NCBI GenBank assembly: GCA_002423465.1 | Contig: DIWG01000048.1 | Span: 1 to 50,195 of the forward strand | Source of the DNA: Syntrophaceae bacterium UBA6112 | Lineage (GTDB): Bacteria > Desulfobacterota > Syntrophia > Syntrophales > UBA5619 | Reading direction: 5' to 3' | DNA: 50,195 nucleotides | Shown: piece after piece, positions 1 to 6,994 of the stretch | How the letters are laid out: every line of letters starts with the position of its first letter | Position numbering within the stretch: position 1 is the first letter of the stretch | The notes under the pieces: generated by a model | The model's input: only the letters and a program-made list of their open reading frames with translations | Databases searched by the model: none | Told to the model about the DNA's origin: nothing | Made by a program: the position numbers and the translations under genes

Positions 1-378
1 GAATTTTCCGCCCACCGCCAGATTGTCCTCTACACGGGGAAGCACACCGTTCTCCACGGCCATCCCCGGTTTTCGGTGATCCTCTCGCTGGACTGCGACC
101 GGCAGGACTGTCCGGAGCGGGGTTTCTGCCATCTCCGCTGTCCCGAGAGACGATCCGCGGGTGGAATCCCCATCGTTCCGGGCGAGATCGGCACCGGCCG
201 CTACGGTCTTAGCCGGACCGTGCCGCCCGTTCTTCAGGACCATCCCGGCGTCATCGTCCACGGCCACGGCGTCTTCACCGCCGGCGGAGAGGATTTCAAC
301 GAGGCCTTCGGTACGCTTCTCGCCGTCGAAAATGAATGCCGAAAGGAATATTTCAGAAGGGTCGGCTTCCGCGCTTGA
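1..378 (+). CDS. Class II aldolase/adducin-family protein (C-terminal part)
   Basis: The open frame enters from the left edge, so the N-terminus is missing. The visible 125 residues contain HGHP near residue 20 and VIVHGHGVFTAGG near residue 88. This His-x-His pattern is the zinc-binding signature of class II aldolases (fuculose-/rhamnulose-phosphate aldolase and related decarbonylases), which cleave or isomerise sugar phosphates through an enediolate held by zinc. A middle stretch with several cysteines (DCPERGFCHLRCPE) is unusual for the family and may be lineage specific. The C-terminal helix FNEAFGTLLAVENECRKEYFRR is also typical. A PfkB kinase follows 420 bases downstream on the same strand, which would suit sugar-phosphate metabolism, but the substrate cannot be named. 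Confidence 0.8.
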   Translation, partial: EFSAHRQIVLYTGKHTVLHGHPRFSVILSLDCDRQDCPERGFCHLRCPERRSAGGIPIVPGEIGTGRYGLSRTVPPVLQDHPGVIVHGHGVFTAGGEDFNEAFGTLLAVENECRKEYFRRVGFRA

Positions 379-509
379 CAATGCCTGCCGATTCGCTAAG
401 ATAAAACAACGCCAACAACTGCGCGACCGGTGTGCCGTCGCCCTCCTCCCCGACCGGGGGGATCGGGGGCGGGTGAATCCATTTCCGGCAGAAGAATAAG
501 GAGGATGAG

Positions 510-674
510 ATGCCCACATATGAGTATGAATGCAAGAACTGTAAAAAGAAATTTTCCGTCATCCTGAGTGTTTCCGAATATGGAAAGGGCAAGGTTGCCT
601 GTCCGAAGTGCAAGGGCAAAAAGGTTCAGCGGAGCATCTCCCCCTTCATGACCAAGACCAGCCGGAAAAGCTGA
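510..674 (+). CDS. FmdB-type small zinc ribbon protein
   Basis: A 54-residue protein starting MPTYEYEC. It has two Cys-x2-Cys pairs (C8/C11 and C31/C34) spaced like the FmdB/CxxC zinc-ribbon family (about 60-110 aa), whose members almost always begin MP-x-Y-E-Y-x-C. This copy is short and ends in a basic tail (TKTSRKS). A strong ribosome site (AAGGAGG) sits 6 bases before the ATG. FmdB proteins are of uncertain function; one was described as a regulator of formamidase/amidase genes. It lies alone between the aldolase and the PfkB kinase, all on the plus strand. Confidence 0.85.
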   Translation: MPTYEYECKNCKKKFSVILSVSEYGKGKVACPKCKGKKVQRSISPFMTKTSRKS

Positions 675-795
675 GCGTTCTTCCAGACCCCCGGATCATT
701 CCCGTGTCCGCCTTCCGGCGCGGACACCATTCTTCCGCGATTTTCCCGTTCCGAACGGGGATGTTTGCAGCAATGAACCTGAAAGGCTTTCACGC

Positions 796-1713
796 ATGAA
801 CATCATTGTTACCGGAGCACTGGCCTACGATCGAATCATGGATTTCCCGGGATACTTCTCGGACCACATCCTGCCGGATAAGATTCATGCGTTGAACGTC
901 TGCTTCCAGGTCAACGGCATGAAGGAAAAATTCGGCGGCACGGCGGGCAATATTGCCTATGCGCTCACCCTGATGGGTGAAAAGCCCATCATCTCCGCCA
1001 CAATCGGCTGTGATTATCAAAGATACTTCGTATGGCTGGCCCAAAACGGTATCTCTTCTGAAAGTATTAAAATCATTGACGACGAATTCACGGCCGGCGC
1101 TTATATCACCACCGATCGGGCCAACAACCAGATCACCGGATTCAACCCCGGCGCCATGAAATATTCATCCGCATTGGACTTCGACAAGCTGAATCCCGTG
1201 GAAACCATTGTTATCATCGCTCCCGGCAATTTTGAAGACATGGCGAATTACCCGCGCGCCTGTAAAGCAAGGGGGATCGATTATATCTTCGATCCCGGAC
1301 AATCCTTGCCCATGTGGGATGCAGAAGAACTGGTCCGGGTCATCGATGGGTGCCGGATCCTGATCGTCAATGATTACGAACTGAATCTGATCATCAGCAA
1401 GACGGGATTGAAGAAGGAAGACCTTTTGGGGCTGGCAGGGACGGTCATCACCACACTGGGGGCGTTGGGTTCACAGGTTTCCACGCTGGATTCTGCAATC
1501 GGCATTGCCCCCATCCGGGCCAGGAAGGTTGAAGACCCGACCGGCGCCGGCGATTCTTACCGGGGAGGCCTGATCAGCGGTCTGATCCGGGGCCTGGATA
1601 TTGAGCAATGCGCCAGGATGGGCAGCGTATGCGCCTCCTTCGCCGTCGAATGCTACGGCACCCAGGAATACCGTTTCACTTCCGAGGAATTCAACGAGAG
1701 ACTAAACGGGTGA
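796..1713 (+). CDS. PfkB-family carbohydrate/nucleoside kinase
   Basis: A 305-aa protein of the ribokinase/PfkB superfamily, which phosphorylates sugars or nucleosides with ATP. It begins MNIIVTGALAYDRIMDFPG, has the N-terminal glycine motif (KFGGTAGNIAYALTLMG, about residues 45-61) and the C-terminal PfkB signature DPTGAGDSYRGG near residue 245, where the Asp is the catalytic base. Length and the opening segment resemble adenosine-kinase-like members found in Desulfobacterota, but substrate specificity cannot be read from sequence. It immediately abuts the left end of the integron-like island. A degraded second copy of its middle and 3' end occurs at 9718-9872, beyond the far end of that island. 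Confidence 0.88.
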   Translation: MNIIVTGALAYDRIMDFPGYFSDHILPDKIHALNVCFQVNGMKEKFGGTAGNIAYALTLMGEKPIISATIGCDYQRYFVWLAQNGISSESIKIIDDEFTAGAYITTDRANNQITGFNPGAMKYSSALDFDKLNPVETIVIIAPGNFEDMANYPRACKARGIDYIFDPGQSLPMWDAEELVRVIDGCRILIVNDYELNLIISKTGLKKEDLLGLAGTVITTLGALGSQVSTLDSAIGIAPIRARKVEDPTGAGDSYRGGLISGLIRGLDIEQCARMGSVCASFAVECYGTQEYRFTSEEFNERLNG

Positions 1714-1780
1714 CCCTCAAAATCAGTCATGAGCGGAAGCCTTCTTACCCGCCAGTAACGAATCGATTGTTGGCTCTTTT

Positions 1781-1962
1781 CTAACAAATATTCAGTTGTA
1801 CCTTTATAGCCTCCTCAATCTTCGACAGATCGTCCCGAGCAAGAATGCCGGCACGCTGAAAGAGCCGTAACTTACTGATGGTGGCCAATTGACCTGCCAT
1901 GGCAGTGATCTTGTGGCTATGGACTTGTTTCATTGCTTGTGATCCTTCTTTCAGCCGCACGC
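1781..1962 (-). pseudogene. C-terminal remnant of a MazF/PemK-type toxin
   Basis: Reading minus, an open stretch after a TAG near 1965 encodes VRLKEGSQAMKQVHSHK, continues AGQLATISKLRLFQRAGIL and finishes with IEEAIKVQLNIC. The pattern Q-L-x-T-I-S-K-x-R-L...G-x-L...I-x-x-A-I-x-x-Q-L is the C-terminal half of MazF/PemK endoribonucleases (about 110 aa in full), in which the Gln-Leu...Thr-Ile-Ser-Lys helix is conserved. The N-terminal half with the catalytic Arg and Thr is absent. The break falls at the GTTAGCT core of the neighbouring attC-like site, so the gene appears truncated at a cassette junction. An internal ATG at 1933 could still give a 50-aa peptide, but activity is not expected. Confidence 0.6.
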
Positions 1963-1964
1963 GG

Positions 1965-2004
1965 AGCTAACCGGCGCGCAGCTTTTTCGCGCGTCCGGTT
2001 GGGT
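1965..2004 (-). repeat. Short attC-like site (distal end of the array)
   Basis: Read minus: ACCCAAC (fits RYYYAAC), a GC-rich arm CCGGACGCGCG, a short spacer, the complementary arm GCGCGCCGG, then GTTAGCT (near GTTRRRY). The hairpin and paired cores match integron attC organisation, but 40 bp is shorter than the roughly 57-bp minimum usually quoted, so it may be a deleted site. The antitoxin gene's last codons and stop lie inside it, as is common for cassette genes. Confidence 0.45.
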
Positions 2005-2224
2005 GTGTGGTTAGGCCAGCCGATTTTTTTGCTACGTTTATGAGGGACATCAGCGCTTTATTAACGGCTGCTTCTGTGGGAAATACCTTCGCCACTTCCG
2101 GGTTGAGGAGGACTAAATTGGAGCCTTTTAGGTAAGACTCAAAATACTTACCGCGGACTCCCTTACCCAGGTCTTCCCTCCTGTATTCCGGACGGAGTTC
2201 ATCGGCTTCTTTAACCTTCTTCAT
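1967..2224 (-). CDS. Putative antitoxin partner of BrnT
   Basis: An 85-aa protein (DELRPEYRREDLGKGVRGKYFE followed by LVLLNPEVAKVFPTEAAVNKALMSLI). The GVRGKY...G-x-N-x-V-x-L-x-P-E-V-A-x-x-F-P-x-x-x-x-V-N-x-A-L pattern is shared by a family of short proteins often encoded beside BrnT or RelE-type toxins, so an antitoxin role is inferred. It is not a canonical BrnA. Its start overlaps the toxin's end by 14 bp, giving translational coupling in the order toxin then antitoxin. The C-terminus (THPTGRAKKLRAG) is basic and encoded within an attC-like hairpin, a sign of read-through into a recombination site. Confidence 0.65.
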   Translation of the reverse strand: MKKVKEADELRPEYRREDLGKGVRGKYFESYLKGSNLVLLNPEVAKVFPTEAAVNKALMSLINVAKKSAGLTTHPTGRAKKLRAG

Positions 2225-2483
2225 AAATTTTCCTTTCGTTACGGTCCATCAGACGTGCGTTTATGATTCTTGTTCGACCTCCACGTTCCGTATGGGAAAC
2301 AATGAGGAATCGTTTTTGGAGAGACAAGCCGAAAGTGATTTGCCTGTTTTCGATCACAGAATGATCCGGGTCTTCAAACGTAACGGCCAGAGGATCTCCA
2401 AAGACCGTTGCGGCTTCCTGAAATGTGATATCGTGCTTTCGGATGTTTGCGGCAGCCTTTTTCGGGTCCCACTCAAATTCCAT
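2211..2483 (-). CDS. brnT: BrnT family toxin
   Basis: A 90-aa BrnT-like protein from the start MEFEWDPKKAAANIRKHDITFQEA, which matches the family opening (F-x-W-D-x-x-K-x-x-x-N-x-x-K-H-x-I-x-F-x-E-A). BrnT proteins are RelE-fold ribonuclease toxins neutralised by the partner encoded just downstream. The chosen ATG at 2483 is preceded by GGAAGG at good spacing; an upstream ATG at 2531 would add 16 residues that do not fit the family. The later HT-x-R...R-I-I-N-A-R segment is typical and holds the presumed catalytic arginines. It is the gene of an integron-type cassette on the minus strand. Confidence 0.8.
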   Translation of the reverse strand: MEFEWDPKKAAANIRKHDITFQEAATVFGDPLAVTFEDPDHSVIENRQITFGLSLQKRFLIVSHTERGGRTRIINARLMDRNERKIYEEG

Positions 2484-2545
2484 GCACACCTTCCCATGGT
2501 CTTTTATACCAGAAAGCAATGTATTGTTCACTCTTTATTGTCGTG

Positions 2546-2771
2546 GCCTAACGGCGCTGCGGATCAGCGGCTGACGGACACGCGAGCTTGCTCGCGGGGA
2601 CGTCTGTCCGCTGCAGCCGCTTGATGGCCTGGCGCGGTAGCGCCGGGACAGAAAGCGGATGGCAATCGGCAGTGCCGATAGCTCGGCGCGAAGCGTCCGA
2701 GCCATCGTGGTCATCACCGGCGGGAATGGAGCGCAGCGGAATTCCCGTCCGAGTGCATGGCATTGTTCTGT
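2546..2771 (-). repeat. Composite attC-like region (attC half plus 160-bp repeat copy 1)
   Basis: Read minus it starts at ACAGAAC (2771-2765), has a hairpin arm pair (GGACGGGAATTCC...GGAATGG-like, then CCATTCCCGCC), passes GATGGCT, and ends in GTTAGGC (2552-2546), a perfect GTTRRRY core. The block 2548-2707 recurs at 4433-4592. At 226 bp the whole is too long for one attC, so it probably combines an attC belonging to the methyltransferase cassette and an ORF-less element with its own attC. Confidence 0.5.
2548..2707. repeat. 160-bp direct repeat, copy 1
   Basis: Aligned without gaps to 4433-4592, with four differing positions seen by eye (about 97% identity). It begins on the minus strand at (C)GATGGCTCGG and ends at GTTAG. 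It contains an inner hairpin CGCGAGC/GCTCGCG flanked by GGACA/TGTCC. Flanking sequences of the two copies are unrelated, which marks the block itself as the duplicated unit. Confidence 0.9.
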
Positions 2772-2777
2772 GCCGAA

Positions 2778-3617
2778 TTACGCCCTTCTGGCGATAACTG
2801 CGAATTCATTCGATTTTCGATCATACGGGGTTCCTGCAACATCCGAATAAAGCCCCTCAATGGAAAAGCCTGCCTCCATGAACTCTCTTTCCAACTCCTC
2901 GGGCGCAAAATATTGCAGCCAATTGTACACCGTTCTGGTTCGCTCCGCCTCGACAATTGTGTACTTGTCGAGTACAACCTTCTCTCGGTCGTATTTGAAG
3001 GTATTTAGAAAGCCATGGTACTTGTATGGCGACCAGAATCCATTGAGCAGGTTTACCTCGTATGTCGCCACATCTTCCCTTTGGTCGAATGCCGCTAGAG
3101 AATATACATCAAGAAGGACTGAACCGCGCGATTTTAGAATCCTGTGAAATTTACTCAGAATCAATTTTCTTTGCCTTGGGCTGAGGGCGCAGAAATCGCA
3201 CATGATCATCAGCACAAGGTTGAACCGATCTTCTGTTTCAAATTCCAGGTAATTCTGCTTCATGTAGCTGATGCTCAACTGCTCGCGGGCTGCGACTTCC
3301 TTTGCGTACTCGATGGACCTCTCCGAAAAATCAATGCCCGTCACATTAGCCCCACGTTTGGCTAAACGCGTTGCATATAATCCAGGACCGCAGCCGAAAT
3401 CCGCGATTGTGGTGTCCTTGCCGACGTTGAATCGGGAGGCGATCCATTCCACCGATCGATTGATGAACTCCGCGTTTCGCGAAGAAACATCGATAGCCTC
3501 ATTGAGGTGAAATGAGAGCATCTGCGCTGACGTATGCTCGTCAGTCCATAGATCGCTTGCCGTGTAGGATTCGAACGGCTCAGGGCGTTCGTTGATTCTC
3601 TCTAACTCTTCAAACAT
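2778..3617 (-). CDS. Class I SAM-dependent methyltransferase (cassette gene)
   Basis: A 279-aa protein with the Rossmann SAM-binding motif I IADFGCGPGLYATRLAKRGANVTGID at about residues 70-96, followed by post-motif acidic and motif IV-like segments (FNLVLMIMCDFCALS). It should transfer a methyl group from S-adenosylmethionine, but the acceptor is not evident. No membrane segment or signal peptide is seen. It fills one integron-type cassette: the attC at 3640-3764 lies just upstream of its ATG and a composite attC lies just after its stop. The upstream gap is too short for an obvious promoter of its own. Confidence 0.85.
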   Translation of the reverse strand: MFEELERINERPEPFESYTASDLWTDEHTSAQMLSFHLNEAIDVSSRNAEFINRSVEWIASRFNVGKDTTIADFGCGPGLYATRLAKRGANVTGIDFSERSIEYAKEVAAREQLSISYMKQNYLEFETEDRFNLVLMIMCDFCALSPRQRKLILSKFHRILKSRGSVLLDVYSLAAFDQREDVATYEVNLLNGFWSPYKYHGFLNTFKYDREKVVLDKYTIVEAERTRTVYNWLQYFAPEELEREFMEAGFSIEGLYSDVAGTPYDRKSNEFAVIARRA

Positions 3618-3639
3618 TTGTCTCTTTCATCGATATTGC

Positions 3640-3764
3640 ACAGAACGCTATTTTAAAGGGCCGGGCATGATTACTAAGGCATGTTTTAGCTGCCACAAAA
3701 GCCCGGCAGAAAGTACTGCAGCGCGCCCAGATTTGCCCGGTCCCTCTTCAAAATGTTGTTAGAC
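3640..3764 (-). repeat. attC site, long VCR-like type
   Basis: Read minus: GTCTAAC (3764-3758, exact RYYYAAC), then TTTTGAAGAGGGACCGGGCA, a long variable loop, and the complementary TGCCCGGCCCTTTAAAA, ending GTTCTGT (3646-3640). The two arms pair with a few bulges, the hallmark of an attC folded as a bottom-strand hairpin. The 125-bp length resembles Vibrio-type repeats. It separates the membrane-protein remnant cassette from the methyltransferase cassette. Confidence 0.75.
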
Positions 3765-3793
3765 GAATTGTAAAAGCTTTCTATATTTTTTCT

Positions 3794-4380
3794 CTATCCT
3801 ACATTTCGTATGTCATTTAACTTGAATTCTTTTTCAGAATTATTGCTTCGTATTTCAGCAAACATTTGCCCAAGGCTGGAGATATCTATAGATATCCTTT
3901 TTCCAAACTGAATGTTAAAATTAAATAAATTTTGTATGGTCGCAGAGTAATCACATCGAATACGAGCAAAGTCTTTTAGCGGAAATTCATTTTTTTTGTT
4001 TCCAAGTTTATCAGTATGGATGAAGGATACATTGCCATTGGTTGATGGTTGAAGCTTAAGAGAATATGATCAGTTCCTGGAAACAGGAACAATTTTTCGC
4101 CTTCTCAAAGATCGGTTATATCAGCTGTTGACACATCGCACCCTTCAGAAGGTGGAGTGTTCCTTATTAACATGATGCTATATTTTATATCCTTCAATAT
4201 TTTTTTTCTCGGCTTGTTGCGAATTACGAGTCGAAATCCGTATTCAGGTAAGTACCAATGTTCTGGATTACCTTCTCTTTTCGAAACAATTTTCAGCAGT
4301 ATATATTGAATCACAGGAAATGCAAAAAAAGCTGCTAATGCTACTATCTGGCTCAACAATTGTTCAAGAAAATTATTCAT
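3794..4380 (-). pseudogene. Broken membrane-protein cassette gene
   Basis: From the ATG at 4380 (MNNFLEQLLSQIVALAAFF) a single N-terminal membrane segment is followed by about 65 residues ending ...VSTADITDL at a TGA (4105). Immediately after the stop the same frame continues EGEKLFLFPGTDHILLS, and after a one-frame shift near 4055 a further coherent stretch runs NGNVSFIHTDKLGNKK...EFPLKDFARI...RISIDISSLGQMFAEIR to a TAG at 3794. Composition (AT-rich, Lys/Asn/Ile) is uniform across the break. The layout (N-terminal anchor plus a beta-rich domain) is like the next cassette protein at 4655-5140. An in-frame stop plus a frameshift makes this a pseudogene, unless the 91-aa N-terminal product is functional by itself. 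Confidence 0.6.
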
Positions 4381-4430
4381 AAATAAAATACCACCCATGG
4401 TTTATAATATTGTTCATGAAAACATTAAAA

Positions 4431-4649
4431 GTCTAACGGCGCTGCGGATCAGCGGCTGACGGACACGCGAGCTTGCTCGCGGGGACGTCTGTCCGCTGCA
4501 GCCTCTTGATGGCCTGGCGCGGTAGCGCCGGGACAGAAAGCGGATGGCAATCGGCAGCGCCGATGGCTCGGCGCAAAGCGTCCGAGCCATCGAAAAGCTC
4601 AGCCGGAGCAGCCCAGCGGGCTGCGATCGGCTGTAGCGACGGGTTAAAA
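4431..4649 (-). repeat. Composite attC-like region (attC half plus 160-bp repeat copy 2)
   Basis: Read minus: TTTTAAC (on plus GTTAAAA at 4643-4649), arms GCAGCCCGCTGGGCTGC and CCGTCGCTACAGCCGA with GGCTGAGC, then GATGGCT and the repeat, ending GTTAGAC (4437-4431), an exact GTTRRRY core. The first ~60 bases closely resemble the attC at 6924-6990, with GATGGCT in place of that site's GTTGGGC core. It follows the membrane-protein gene at 4655. Confidence 0.55.
4433..4592. repeat. 160-bp direct repeat, copy 2
   Basis: Second copy of the block at 2548-2707; no indels were seen and four substitutions separate them. Neither copy contains a convincing gene of its own. Its ends coincide with core-like sequences (GATGGCT on one side, GTTAGRC on the other), as expected for an ORF-less cassette. 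Confidence 0.9.
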
Positions 4650-4654
4650 TATAT

Positions 4655-5140
4655 TTAACTACTTTTAAGAACACAATATTTTATGATTTTTCTACCCTTA
4701 ATATCAAGTAAAGTGATCTTTATTAATTTGTTTTTATATTTGTCAAAAGGGGTTGATCCCAATGTTTGAGGAAGACGGTGCTTTGAAAAAGGAGGCAGTA
4801 TGATATTTGCCCCATTCTTAAGAAATGGTTTTGTGAATGGTAAAAAAGAGATTTGAATACCTAAAATTAAGTTCTGGCAAGATGAGGAATTTATAACTTC
4901 CATGTCAATGTACGTCCCATCGGGTATCATGCCATCAGGGCTTTTGTGTTGAGCAGCGATGGATATTGATTTAATATGGATATAAGGTTTTACATACAGG
5001 AGTTTAAAAGTTTTCCTGTTAATAAGAAATAGAAGGACATTAATAGAAGATGCAAAAATAGCAGTTGCCGTTGCCCAAAATATTGGCTGCTGAATAAGAT
5101 TATACAATTTATCTATAAAGGATGGTGTTATGGCTGCCAT
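4655..5140 (-). CDS. Unknown membrane-anchored cassette protein
   Basis: A 161-aa protein with one N-terminal hydrophobic segment (about residues 20-40, FWATATAIFASSINVLLFLI) followed by a basic, probably cytoplasmic, beta-rich domain containing a run such as YIDMEVINSSSCQNLILGIQISF. The family is not recognised. Its base composition is far more AT-rich than the chromosomal genes on either side. It occupies a single cassette between attC-like sites at 4431-4649 and 5234-5344. The layout matches the pseudogene at 3794-4380, so the two may be distant relatives. Confidence 0.7.
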   Translation of the reverse strand: MAAITPSFIDKLYNLIQQPIFWATATAIFASSINVLLFLINRKTFKLLYVKPYIHIKSISIAAQHKSPDGMIPDGTYIDMEVINSSSCQNLILGIQISFLPFTKPFLKNGANIILPPFSKHRLPQTLGSTPFDKYKNKLIKITLLDIKGRKIIKYCVLKSS

Positions 5141-5233
5141 GGATTATTATTTAACGATTGCTTGTTTCCTTTCTTTAATTTTTCTTTTTGACTCATTGCT
5201 CTGTATGATAATTGATGTTCTTTTTTTTGGTAA

Positions 5234-5344
5234 TTTTAACGTTACAGGTGAGCCACGAGGCCCGAACAACTCGTGATTCTAGAACGCAAAACCCGCTCGC
5301 GAAAACGGACAGCTGGCCTCGTTGGCTCTAACGTCTGGTTCGAC
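5234..5344 (-). repeat. attC-like site
   Basis: Read minus: GTCGAAC (5344-5338), then GAGCCAACGAGGCC, a loop of about 55 bases, the complementary GGCCTCGTGGCTC, and finally GTTAAAA (5240-5234). The two arms pair over about 13 bp with one extra base on one side, a typical attC feature. The cores deviate somewhat from RYYYAAC/GTTRRRY. Confidence 0.7.
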
Positions 5345-5601
5345 AACGGGCGAGCCGCCGAGTCCAAAAACCAAACCGGAGCGGTCAATCCTTCGCCAAC
5401 CTTGCCGGCGATCGAAACCTCGCTCGACAATCGCTCGCCGGAACGCGCGTCGAATTTCGAGCGACCAACTCGCGATGAACTCGCGCGCCGCCGAGCGCTG
5501 CGCTCAAGCTTAAAGCCTCGAACGCTAACCTGGCGCCGCATCCGCGCCGCCATCGCTCGCTTCGCGGCGCCCTCAAAAAGATTCACGCTGGTCGTGCGCA
5601 T
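5242..5601 (-). CDS. Small GC-rich cassette ORF, doubtful
   Basis: An open frame of 119 codons begins 10 bases inside the cassette that follows the attC at 5612-5678 and runs into the next attC, where it encodes SNQTLEPTRPAVRF, a peptide typical of translated attC sites. The product is Arg/Ser/Ala-rich with no recognisable domain or membrane segment. It is GC-rich, in contrast to neighbouring AT-rich cassettes. It could be a real lineage-specific protein or simply an open frame in a cassette with no gene. Confidence 0.3.
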   Translation of the reverse strand: MRTTSVNLFEGAAKRAMAARMRRQVSVRGFKLERSARRRASSSRVGRSKFDARSGERLSSEVSIAGKVGEGLTAPVWFLDSAARPLSNQTLEPTRPAVRFRERVLRSRITSCSGLVAHL

Positions 5602-5611
5602 TCAATTTTGT

Positions 5612-5678
5612 GTCGAACGCATGGTTCAGGGGTGCTTGAAGCGCAGCGGAAAGCGTCACCTGCAACCAATTGTTCTGT
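5612..5678 (-). repeat. attC-like site
   Basis: Read minus: ACAGAAC (5678-5672), GGTTGCAGGTGACGC arm, short loop, then GCGCTTCAAGCACCCCTGAACC arm, ending GTTCGAC (5618-5612). Same-type outer sequence (ACAGAACAAT...TTCCGCTGCGCT) occurs in the first part of the composite site at 2546-2771. Length is 67 bp. Confidence 0.65.
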
Positions 5679-5682
5679 GATT

Positions 5683-6144
5683 TTATTTACTAAACAACTG
5701 TTGTAATTCAAGTGGAAGACCAGCTCCCATACCAATTCCGCCGTTACTATCAACTATAATACCAACTGCAAAACCAGACACCATGTTGCCTTGGAATACA
5801 TTTGTCCCTATACGAATTTCTCGATCAGTTATCTTTATTTCTGTTTCTTCTCCATTTAGTCGGCCAAATATTGAACTATTTTTATTGCCTGGACGAAGCT
5901 TGTAGAGAAAGGCACCTGTTTTTGGATCGGAAACTGTAACAATGCCTGTAGGATTATTTTCAGATTTGGAAAGATCATTTTCGTGTGGTTGATTCTTTAA
6001 TATTTCTATAATGGGTTTTCCGTTATGAACGGTAAATACAGTCCAAATATCTGATTCAGATGATGATTCAAGCATAAAATATCTATTCTCGAATGCCAAA
6101 GGGAATGCAACATTTTCGAATTTATTACTGCCAATATTTACCAT
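5683..6144 (-). CDS. Unknown cassette protein
   Basis: A 153-aa soluble protein with no signal peptide or membrane segment; the start MVNIGSNKFENVAFPLAFENRYF follows an AAGGAGG at 9 bases. It is rich in beta-forming stretches (GIVTVSDPKTGAFLYKLRPG, DREIRIGTNVFQGNMVSGF) and ends with a glycine-rich segment (GGIGMGAGLP). The family is not recognised. It lies in its own cassette between attC sites at 5612-5678 and 6164-6296 and is AT-rich like the other cassette genes. Confidence 0.75.
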   Translation of the reverse strand: MVNIGSNKFENVAFPLAFENRYFMLESSSESDIWTVFTVHNGKPIIEILKNQPHENDLSKSENNPTGIVTVSDPKTGAFLYKLRPGNKNSSIFGRLNGEETEIKITDREIRIGTNVFQGNMVSGFAVGIIVDSNGGIGMGAGLPLELQQLFSK

Positions 6145-6163
6145 TTTGAATCCTCCTTTATGA

Positions 6164-6296
6164 ACAGAACGTCCGCTTCACCCGCGCGGCGCGGACATCG
6201 ACCTGAAACCAACGTAAAGACGAAAATTACTTTGGCTCGGAGCGCCCGTTGGCTGAGGCGAGAAGCGCCGCGTCAGTGTGCAAGCGGTTGTTGGGC
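6164..6296 (-). repeat. attC site, long VCR-like type
   Basis: Read minus: GCCCAAC (6296-6290, exact RYYYAAC), CCGCTTGCACACTGACGCGGCGC, a long central loop, the imperfectly complementary GCGCCGCGCGGGTGAAGCGG, and GTTCTGT (6170-6164). At 133 bp it is among the longest in the array, similar in size to Vibrio-type repeats. Confidence 0.75.
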
Positions 6297-6335
6297 AACT
6301 CATTCACCGTAGCTATCCCGCAATGTCAAAGCAAT

Positions 6336-6842
6336 CTAAGAGTATTTTATCTGCCCTCGAGAGTCGGGCCGCCGTCGTTTTCTCTCTTCGAATTCATGCA
6401 CAATTTCTTCAAATTCAATATAGGCGGAGGGCTGACTCTTCTGAATATACTTGATATAGGGTCGTAGACGGTGATATATACGTATTAAATACGAAGCAGA
6501 CATTCGATACCACAAATCTTTATCGAATACACCGGTATTCATTCCCACGGAGGTGTGCTCCAGAAGAGCTAACATATCCTTGATGTTCTCTCGCAACTCA
6601 TCATCTTTATCAATTTCACCAACCGCACCATCGGATAACACATCCTTGCCAAATTTTTCATCTATAACCTGCCTACAATGCTTATAAAGTGGCCGAATAG
6701 TTCTAACATGCTCTATTGTCGCTTGTTTTTGTCGGCGTTCATGATCAGCCCGCATTGCCCGGATAGCTATTGATAATTGCACAATAATCACAACAGCGCC
6801 CAGGATTCCCAAAATCAGCGAAAGGACTTCATACAAACTCAT
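6336..6842 (-). CDS. DUF4760-like membrane-anchored protein
   Basis: A 168-aa protein when started at MSLYEVLSLILGILGAVVII (6842), which has GAAGGAG 9 bases upstream; a start at 6869 would add nine residues with no ribosome site. One N-terminal transmembrane segment (residues 5-28) is followed by a charged helical cytoplasmic domain. The pattern IRAMRADHERRQKQATIEHVR is typical of DUF4760 proteins, which are widespread in accessory regions and of unknown function. It fills one cassette between attC sites at 6164-6296 and 6924-6990. The assignment rests on overall pattern, not on a catalytic motif. Confidence 0.7.
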   Translation of the reverse strand: MSLYEVLSLILGILGAVVIIVQLSIAIRAMRADHERRQKQATIEHVRTIRPLYKHCRQVIDEKFGKDVLSDGAVGEIDKDDELRENIKDMLALLEHTSVGMNTGVFDKDLWYRMSASYLIRIYHRLRPYIKYIQKSQPSAYIEFEEIVHEFEERKRRRPDSRGQIKYS

Positions 6843-6923
6843 CTTTGTCTCCTTCTCAATTGCCACCACAAGGCATATCGTATGCCCAATAACTTACAAA
6901 CAATTTGAAATCCAACTACAGTT

Positions 6924-6990
6924 GCCCAACGAAAAGCTAAGCCGGAGCAGCACCGCAGGTGCTGCGATAGGCTTTAGCGACTGGTTAGAA
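6924..6990 (-). repeat. attC site
   Basis: Read minus: TTCTAAC (6990-6984), CAGTCGCTAAAGCC arm, hairpin GCAGCACCTGCGGTGCTGC, GGCTTAGC arm, then GTTGGGC (6930-6924), an exact GTTRRRY core. 67 bp. Closely similar to the first part of the composite site at 4431-4649. Confidence 0.8.
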
Positions 6991-6994
6991 ATTT

